NCBI GenBank assembly: GCA_017416665.1
Contig: JAFQBO010000095.1
Span: 1-7,630, forward strand
From: Oscillospiraceae bacterium
GTDB taxonomy: Bacteria > Bacillota > Clostridia > Oscillospirales > Ruminococcaceae
Direction of reading: 5' to 3'
Length of the DNA: 7,630 nt
The notes under the pieces were generated by a model. The model made no database searches. It saw only the letters and a list, made by a program, of their open reading frames with translations, and was not told the origin of the DNA. Position numbers and translations under genes: made by a program. Positions 1-4,678 of this stretch are shown piece after piece; the stretch's first letter is position 1, and every line of letters starts with the position of its first letter.

Positions 1-594
1 ACGGAAATGGGATATAATGTAAAAACCATAAGTTTTCCGGATTATGACAGTCCATCATCTGCTCTTGTGAAAATGTACCTCGGAGGAGAGTTTTCTTCTA
101 ATCCTAACGACATAAATGCGTATGCCGCTTCAAGTTTCTATGCCGTTGACAGGTATGCAAGTTACATGAAGTACTGGAAAGAAGATTTTGAAAACGGGTG
201 TATTATTCTTGCAGCAAGATATGTAAGTTCAAATGCACTTCACCAGATGTCAAAACTTCAGTCGCATGAATGGGACAAGTATCTTGAATGGCTGTATGAT
301 TATGAATACGAAAAACTTGGTATTCCAAAGGCTGACAGTGTAATTTTCCTTGATATGCCGATAGAAGTTTCACAAAAACTGCTGTCAAAAAGATATAATG
401 GTGATGAAAATAAAAAGGATATTCACGAGGCAGATACAGCCTATCTCAGCAACTGTCGTAAGTCCGCACTTTATGCGGCTGACAAACTTGAATGGACTAT
501 CATTGAATGCAGTAAAAACAATATGGCACTTTCAGTCGATGAAATTTCCGACAATATAATAAACACAATAAAAAATGTTATCGGCCATAAATAA
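1..594 (+). CDS. tmk: Thymidylate kinase (dTMP kinase), 5'-truncated by window edge
   Basis: Cytoplasmic kinase that phosphorylates dTMP to dTDP with ATP, a step in dTTP synthesis. The reading frame is open from base 1 (T-E-M-G-Y-N), so the gene begins upstream. The ATG at 7 is internal, and the missing part is the N-terminal P-loop and first helix (roughly 25-35 residues). Recognisable parts, numbered from the Met at base 7, are: the FPDYDSPSS stretch (10-18) after beta-2, the AVDRYASY helix (46-53), the strand plus DR-motif position IILAARYVSSNALHQ (66-80), the strand VIFLDMP (112-118), and an Arg-rich LID-like segment SKRYNGDENKKD (127-138). This resembles the clostridial branch of the family more than E. 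coli Tmk. The usual Asp of the DR(Y/H) motif is Ala here (bases 214-216), which is odd for an active enzyme. The next gene starts 17 bases after the stop. The family call is firm; activity is inferred. Confidence 0.87.
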   Translation, partial: TEMGYNVKTISFPDYDSPSSALVKMYLGGEFSSNPNDINAYAASSFYAVDRYASYMKYWKEDFENGCIILAARYVSSNALHQMSKLQSHEWDKYLEWLYDYEYEKLGIPKADSVIFLDMPIEVSQKLLSKRYNGDENKKDIHEADTAYLSNCRKSALYAADKLEWTIIECSKNNMALSVDEISDNIINTIKNVIGHK

Positions 595-611
595 ACAGAT
601 TGGAGATTATT

Positions 612-1151
612 ATGATTTACGTTTTTTTAGCAGAAGGTTTTGAAGAAGTTGAAGCACTCACTCCTGTTGACATGCTCAGAAGATGTGAGCTTGATGTTAT
701 AACAGTAGGTGTTGGAGGAGAAGCTATTCTTGGTTCACATAATATTCCTGTTCTCGCAAACATTACTGATTCACAGCTTGTACTTGATGATAATGTTGAC
801 ATGATTGTTCTTCCGGGAGGAATGCCTGGTACACTTAATCTTGAAAAAAATCCTAATGTACAGAAAGCTATTGACTTTTGTATGGAAAATAATAAATTTA
901 TCGGTGCAATATGTGCCGCTCCATCAATACTTGGACATAAAGGAATTCTTGACGGCAAAAAGGCAACCTGTTATACCGGATTTGAAAGCCAGCTTGGAAA
1001 TGCTGTCGTTTCTGATGAACCAGTCTGCACAGATGGTAATATCATAACATCAAGAGGAGCCGGAACGGCTATGCAGTTTTCTTTTGAACTTGTCAGACTT
1101 CTTACCTCTGATGAAAGAGCAGAAAAGTTAAAGAAGACGGTACTGTATTAA
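612..1151 (+). CDS. DJ-1/PfpI family protein (YajL/ThiJ-like)
   Basis: A 179-residue single-domain protein of the DJ-1/PfpI superfamily, close to the usual family length. Visible landmarks are: the N-terminal strand and loop AEGFEEVEALTPVDMLRR (7-24), with Glu14 matching Glu18 of human DJ-1; VLPGGMPG (66-73); the nucleophile elbow AICAAPS (99-105), with Cys101 matching human Cys106; and the C-terminal DGNIITSRGAGTA (141-153). No His is seen at the position of DJ-1 His126 (the local sequence is CYTGFE), so it resembles YajL-type proteins rather than PfpI proteases. Members have been described as glyoxalase/deglycase-like, chaperone or redox-sensing proteins, and the cellular role is not settled. 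I chose the ATG at 612 because GGAG at 602-605 lies 6 bases upstream; an in-frame TTG at 600 would precede that site. Its stop overlaps the next ATG by one base (TAATG), so it is probably co-translated with the folate gene. Confidence 0.9.
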   Translation: MIYVFLAEGFEEVEALTPVDMLRRCELDVITVGVGGEAILGSHNIPVLANITDSQLVLDDNVDMIVLPGGMPGTLNLEKNPNVQKAIDFCMENNKFIGAICAAPSILGHKGILDGKKATCYTGFESQLGNAVVSDEPVCTDGNIITSRGAGTAMQFSFELVRLLTSDERAEKLKKTVLY

Positions 1152-1726
1152 TGTATGATGAAATAAAAAAACAGCTCAGAATAAGATTCAAAGCTGAAAG
1201 ATCCGACTTGGATAAAGAAAAAAAACATAAACTTGAGCAATGCATTACAGAACAACTCATTACAAGTAAACTACTTGATAAAGCTGATCTCGTTCTGATT
1301 TATATTTCCACAGATATTGAAGTTGATACAAAAGAAATAATAAGATACTGCTTTGATAAATCAATTACAGTGGCAGTTCCGAGATGTGTCGGAAATAGAA
1401 AAATGAATTTTTATTATTGTAATGAAAATACAGTTTTTAAAAAATCTTCTTTTGGTATATATGAACCGACAGACAATAAAGAAAATATGGTAACAACTTT
1501 TAAAAATACTGTATGTATCGTACCTGCTTTGTCGTTTGATAAAAAAGGTTACCGTCTGGGATACGGCGGAGGATTTTATGATACCTTTCTTGCCGGACAT
1601 CCTGAACTTACAACAGTAGGAATATGCTATAGTCAACATATTACTGACAGCCTGCCGATTGGAAAATATGACAGACATGTTGATTATATTGTAACTGAAA
1701 ATAATACGGAGGCGTGTAATGGATAA
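1151..1726 (+). CDS. 5-formyltetrahydrofolate cyclo-ligase (5,10-methenyl-THF synthetase; YgfA/YqgN family)
   Basis: Converts 5-formyltetrahydrofolate to 5,10-methenyltetrahydrofolate with ATP, returning the storage folate to the active one-carbon pool used for dTMP and purine synthesis. At 191 residues it has the normal length. The N-terminal basic helix is followed by LVLIYISTDIEVDT (47-60), a phosphate/folate-site loop SSFGIYEP (99-106), the signature VPALSFDKKGYRLGYGGGFY (124-143) with the Gly-rich ATP loop, and the family-typical ending HVDYIVTE (176-183). The start ATG overlaps the preceding TAA and has only a weak upstream AAGAAG (1131-1136), so translation probably depends on coupling to the DJ-1 gene. 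Its own 3' end carries the GGAGG of mltG and overlaps that gene by 8 bases. Placement with thymidylate kinase fits a nucleotide/folate supply role. All signature residues appear present. Confidence 0.95.
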   Translation: MYDEIKKQLRIRFKAERSDLDKEKKHKLEQCITEQLITSKLLDKADLVLIYISTDIEVDTKEIIRYCFDKSITVAVPRCVGNRKMNFYYCNENTVFKKSSFGIYEPTDNKENMVTTFKNTVCIVPALSFDKKGYRLGYGGGFYDTFLAGHPELTTVGICYSQHITDSLPIGKYDRHVDYIVTENNTEACNG

Positions 1727-3320
1727 CAGACGTAATCCTGACAGGGACAGAATGCTTGAAGACATTTTAAATAATTTTGACAATGATAACAAAAGAACGA
1801 CGTCACCAGGTTCAAACAGAAATTATACATCAAGGAATAATTCTGTACGTTCTGCACCAAGAAAAAATGTTAATCCTGCCGCATACAGCAATGACTATCA
1901 AAAGACAACAGGATTTGCTGTATCCAAAACTGATAGGATAAGTCAGGATGAAATACCAGTTTCAGATGCCGCTACTACAAAACTTGAAATTCCTGAAAAA
2001 AACAACAATTATCAGGAATATAATACTGTAAATATGCAAAGAGCGTATACTTCTGATACACAAATGAATATCAGAAATAATGCAGACTATTCACAGGAAA
2101 ATTTTAATGATGAACCTGTAAAGATACGTAAAGCAAATAACGAATCAGCTTATAATGGACAAAATGTACCAAACAGACCTTCAAAGCGTAAAAAACGTAA
2201 AAAACGTTCCGCAAGATTACCGATAGTTCTGATGGTGACTACGCTTATTTTTACAGTTTCAATATGTCTTTCAATTCTTATTATAGCTGTTGGCAGAGAC
2301 ATGCTTGCTATAGGTAAGGGTGATGCTGTAAAAATGGTTACAATTCCGGAAGGTGCAAATGCTCAGTCAGTTGCTGCAATTCTGGAAGAAGAAGGTATAA
2401 TTGATATACCAAAGGCATTTGAAATCTTTTCAGGAATGAGTGGTTCTGACGAATTGTTTATTCCGGGACAGTATGAATTAAGTCCTGCTGATGCCTATGA
2501 AACTATAATCGGTAAGCTTACAACCGAGGCAGATGATGACAGCAGAGAGACTGCTGAAGTTACCTTTATCGAAGGTACAAGCATTTACGATGCTGCAAAA
2601 ATTCTCGAAGAAAAGGGCGTTTGCAGTGCAGACAGATTTATATACTATTTTAATGCCGGCGGATATGGATTTGATTTTGAAGAAAAACTCCCGACATCAA
2701 CAGCAACAAAATTTTACAGAATGGAAGGCTATCTGTTCCCTGAAACCTATAAATTCTATCTTGACAGCGAGCCACAGTCTGTGTGTATGAAAATTTATCA
2801 GAATTTTGAAAATAAAATGACTGATGAGTATTACAGACAAATGCAGAAGAAGGGGATGACCCTTGACGAAGTAATTACACTTGCATCTATTGTTCAGGCA
2901 GAAGCTCCGACTGCTGAATCAATGAAAAAAGTTGCCGGCGTATTCTACAACAGACTCAGCAATGAAGAAGATTTTCCTATGCTTCAGTTAGACCCGACAA
3001 CTTATTATGTTGAAGAAATAATAAAACCAAATATCCAGATTAAATCAACTGCTATTTTTGAGGCATATGATACATATCAGGGTTACGGTCTTCCACCAGG
3101 AGCAATAGGCAATCCGGGTATAGATGCGATTGAAGCAGTTCTGTATCCTGATGACAATAATTACTACTATTTCTGTGCTGATATTGACACACTGGAAATA
3201 TACTATTCCGAAACGCTTGAAGAGCATGAAGAAAATCTTGCTATTATAAATGGCGAAGTAAGTGAAGATGATGACGACTCAGACGATGAGTATTATGAAG
3301 AGGACTACTATTATGAGTAA
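1719..3320 (+). CDS. mltG: Endolytic murein transglycosylase MltG (YceG-like), with long cytoplasmic head and acidic tail
   Basis: Membrane-anchored lytic transglycosylase that cuts nascent glycan strands and so sets peptidoglycan chain length. The layout of the 533 residues is: a 165-residue Asn/Ser/Arg-rich, low-complexity cytoplasmic head ending in a basic patch (KRKKRKKRSAR, 156-166); one membrane segment (about 167-191); a LysM-like region with VTIPEGANAQSVAAILEEEG (207-226); then the YceG catalytic domain. Catalytic landmarks are EGYLFPETYKF (336-346), ITLASIVQAEA (386-396) with Glu395 matching E. coli Glu218, VFYNRL (408-413), LQLDPTTYY (422-430) and GLPPGAIGNPG (457-467). It ends in an acidic/tyrosine tail (EDDDDSDDEYYEEDYYYE, 516-533). 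E. coli MltG, at 340 residues, lacks both extensions. The ATG at 1719 follows GGAGG (1708-1712) by 6 bases. The gene overlaps its neighbours by 8 bases on each side. Confidence 0.95.
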   Translation: MDNRRNPDRDRMLEDILNNFDNDNKRTTSPGSNRNYTSRNNSVRSAPRKNVNPAAYSNDYQKTTGFAVSKTDRISQDEIPVSDAATTKLEIPEKNNNYQEYNTVNMQRAYTSDTQMNIRNNADYSQENFNDEPVKIRKANNESAYNGQNVPNRPSKRKKRKKRSARLPIVLMVTTLIFTVSICLSILIIAVGRDMLAIGKGDAVKMVTIPEGANAQSVAAILEEEGIIDIPKAFEIFSGMSGSDELFIPGQYELSPADAYETIIGKLTTEADDDSRETAEVTFIEGTSIYDAAKILEEKGVCSADRFIYYFNAGGYGFDFEEKLPTSTATKFYRMEGYLFPETYKFYLDSEPQSVCMKIYQNFENKMTDEYYRQMQKKGMTLDEVITLASIVQAEAPTAESMKKVAGVFYNRLSNEEDFPMLQLDPTTYYVEEIIKPNIQIKSTAIFEAYDTYQGYGLPPGAIGNPGIDAIEAVLYPDDNNYYYFCADIDTLEIYYSETLEEHEENLAIINGEVSEDDDDSDDEYYEEDYYYE

Positions 3321-4542
3321 ATTTGATAATCTTGAGGTTCTTGCACCGGCAGGCGATTCAGAGCGTTTTTATTCTGCGATTAATTATGGTGCTGATGCCG
3401 TTTATCTTGGTGCAAAAAATTTTGGTATGAGAGCATCACCGGATAATTTTACTTTTGATGAATTAAAAACTGCGGTTGAATTTGCACATTCAAAAAATGT
3501 GAAAGTATATCTCACATGCAATACACTTCCAAGAAATAATGAAATTCCTGAATTTGAAGATTTTATAAAAAATGCACAGGCATGTAATGTTGATGCAGTA
3601 ATTGTTGCAGATTTAGGACTTCTGTCACTTATTAAACAGTTTGTTCCTGATATGGAAATCCATATGTCAACTCAGACCGGTATTGTAAATTATGCAACTG
3701 CAAATCAGCTTTACAATATGGGTGTTAAACGTGCTGTACTTGCAAGAGAACTTTCACTTGATGAAATCGCAGAAATCAGAGCCAAAATTCCCAAAGACAT
3801 GGATATTGAGGTTTTTGTACATGGTGCAATGTGTGTTTCATTTTCCGGAAGGTGTCTGTTATCAAGCTATCTTGTAAACCGGGATGCAAACAGGGGAGAG
3901 TGTGCCCAGCCATGTCGCTGGGGATACCACCTTATGGAAGAAAAAAGAGAAGGACAGTATTTCCCGATTTTTGAAGATGAAAAGGGCACTTATATTCTCA
4001 ATGCGAAGGATCTTTGCATGATAAATCATATAGAAAAGCTTGCTGATGCAGGAGTTACAAGTTTAAAAATTGAAGGTCGTGCAAAATCCGCTTACTATGT
4101 TTCTGTAGTTACAAACGCATACAGAATGGCTGTGGACTGGCATAAATCGCATCCGAATGAAATTTTACCTGAATGGATAAGCGACGAAGTGTTCAAGGTG
4201 AGTCACAGAAAATACTGTACCGGTTTCTTTTTCGGTCATCCAAAGGATTGCCAGTATTACGAAACAGGCGGATATATAAGAAATTATGACGTTGTGGCTG
4301 TAATTGATCATTGCGAAGACGGGACTGTCTATGCAACACAAAGAAACAGATTTTTTGCAGGAGATGAACTGGAAATTTTTTCACCGGGAACTAAACCAAT
4401 TACTGTTAAACCTGAAAAATTTTTCAATGAACAAAACGAAGAAATTACCACAGTTAATCATGCTATGATGAAATTTAGTTTCAAGTCAGATATTGAATTT
4501 CCTCCAAATGCTATAATCAGAAAAAATCTTGCCAAAGATTGA
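3313..4542 (+). CDS. trhP: U32 family protein, probable tRNA uridine-34 hydroxylase TrhP (YegQ/YrrO-like)
   Basis: A 409-residue U32-family protein. Relatives TrhP (YegQ in E. coli, YrrN/YrrO in Bacillus) make 5-hydroxyuridine at the tRNA wobble base using prephenate; the older 'collagenase-like protease' label is probably wrong for this group. The sequence opens with LEVLAPAGD (8-15) and GADAVYLGAKNFGMRAS (26-42), the start of a TIM-barrel-like fold. It carries the U32 signature EVFVHGAMCVSFSGRCLLSS (166-185). Cys174, Cys181, Cys197 and/or Cys201, and Cys235 (in NAKDLC) are candidates for the [4Fe-4S] cluster known in relatives. NRFFAGDELEIFSPG (345-359) marks the C-terminal beta-barrel of the longer YegQ/YrrO type. 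I chose the ATG at 3313, with GAAGAGGA (3297-3304) 8 bases upstream. It overlaps the mltG stop by 8 bases, and an in-frame ATG at 3262 would add 17 residues drawn from mltG coding sequence. Family certain; substrate inferred from similarity and the mltG neighbourhood. Confidence 0.82.
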   Translation: MSKFDNLEVLAPAGDSERFYSAINYGADAVYLGAKNFGMRASPDNFTFDELKTAVEFAHSKNVKVYLTCNTLPRNNEIPEFEDFIKNAQACNVDAVIVADLGLLSLIKQFVPDMEIHMSTQTGIVNYATANQLYNMGVKRAVLARELSLDEIAEIRAKIPKDMDIEVFVHGAMCVSFSGRCLLSSYLVNRDANRGECAQPCRWGYHLMEEKREGQYFPIFEDEKGTYILNAKDLCMINHIEKLADAGVTSLKIEGRAKSAYYVSVVTNAYRMAVDWHKSHPNEILPEWISDEVFKVSHRKYCTGFFFGHPKDCQYYETGGYIRNYDVVAVIDHCEDGTVYATQRNRFFAGDELEIFSPGTKPITVKPEKFFNEQNEEITTVNHAMMKFSFKSDIEFPPNAIIRKNLAKD

Positions 4543-4567
4543 CATTATATATTGTCGATATTTGTAC

Positions 4568-4595
4568 TTGACTTTTTATCAGAATATGTTATAAT
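4568..4595 (+). promoter_or_regulatory. Sigma-A-type promoter of nrdDG (extended -10)
   Basis: The -35 TTGACT (4568-4573) and a perfect -10 TATAAT (4590-4595) are separated by 16 bases. A TGT just before the -10 (4587-4589) gives an extended -10 element. Transcription should start near 4602, leaving a leader of about 77 bases before nrdD. The last two bases of the -10 lie inside the first NrdR box, so repressor binding would block RNA polymerase. The start point is inferred from spacing. Confidence 0.85.
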
Positions 4596-4609
4596 ACTAT
4601 ATGTAGTGT
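4594..4609 (+). promoter_or_regulatory. NrdR box 1 (overlaps -10 and transcription start)
   Basis: The 16-mer ATACTATATGTAGTGT matches the known NrdR-box pattern, approximately ACACTATATATAGTGT, at all but two positions (T at 2, G at 10). NrdR is the zinc-ribbon/ATP-cone repressor of bacterial ribonucleotide reductase genes and binds paired boxes when dATP is abundant. The site overlaps the end of the -10 and the expected start of transcription, a repressing position. NrdR itself is not encoded in this window. Confidence 0.9.
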
Positions 4610-4638
4610 TTAATAAGTATAAAAACACTACATATAGT
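4596..4638 (+). terminator. Long inverted repeat formed by the NrdR box pair; possible terminator of the upstream operon
   Basis: Bases 4596-4611 are perfectly complementary to 4623-4638, giving a 16-bp stem with an 11-base AT-rich loop (4612-4622). Next come GTTTTTGTTTTATC (4639-4652), a T-rich run as found after intrinsic terminators. The stem is AT-rich and therefore weaker than usual. No other terminator-like hairpin lies between the U32 stop (4542) and nrdD. The dyad exists in the first place because the two NrdR boxes are nearly reverse complements, so the terminator role is a guess. Confidence 0.45.
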
Positions 4639-4640
4639 GT
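4625..4640 (+). promoter_or_regulatory. NrdR box 2
   Basis: The 16-mer ACACTACATATAGTGT differs from the pattern ACACTATATATAGTGT only by C at position 7. Fifteen bases separate it from box 1, so the centres are 31 bp apart (about three helical turns). This is the spacing typical of functional NrdR pairs and places both dimers on the same DNA face. It lies in the leader, about 24-39 bases into the predicted transcript. Confidence 0.9.
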
Positions 4641-4664
4641 TTTTGTTTTATCATTTTGTTTTGC

Positions 4665-4669
4665 GGAGG
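4665..4669 (+). promoter_or_regulatory. Ribosome binding site deciding the nrdD start
   Basis: GGAGG lies 9 bases before the ATG at 4679. It rules out the in-frame GTG at 4637, which sits inside NrdR box 2 and would add 14 residues (FLFYHFVLRRLFT and the initiator) absent from other ATP-cone proteins. Confidence 0.92.
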
Positions 4670-4678
4670 TTGTTTACA

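Noticed and set aside
7..9. ATG 7 as the thymidylate kinase start
   Set aside because: The frame is open to base 1 and the protein from Met7 lacks the P-loop required by the family, so this is an internal Met in a gene cut by the window edge.
600..611. TTG start at 600 for the DJ-1 gene
   Set aside because: The ribosome site at 602-605 lies downstream of the TTG, so ATG 612 is the real start.
617..958. Minus-strand open frame opposite the DJ-1 gene
   Set aside because: Ser/Pro/Thr-rich, family-less product antisense to a clearly conserved gene; a coding-frame shadow.
1361..1792. Minus-strand open frame spanning the folate gene and the start of mltG
   Set aside because: Antisense to two recognised genes, with no similarity to any family I know and a low-complexity Ser/Ile/Phe-rich product.
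3262..3312. Longer U32 gene beginning at ATG 3262
   Set aside because: The added 17 residues are a Met/Thr-rich out-of-frame reading of the acidic mltG tail. ATG 3313 has a proper ribosome site and the product then begins like family members.
166..4542. U32 'collagenase/protease' activity for the gene at 3313-4542
   Set aside because: The U32 signature is also the hallmark of Fe-S RNA- and quinone-hydroxylating proteins, and the cysteine pattern plus C-terminal barrel favour the TrhP group over a peptidase.
4541..4556. Imperfect dyad GACATTATATATTGTC at the U32 stop codon
   Set aside because: Only four outer pairs flank an AT core with a mismatch; too short and weak for a terminator and unlike an NrdR box.
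4637..4678. Longer nrdD beginning at GTG 4637
   Set aside because: It would start inside NrdR box 2 with no ribosome site in front, and the extra 14 residues do not resemble an ATP-cone start. ATG 4679 has GGAGG 9 bases upstream.
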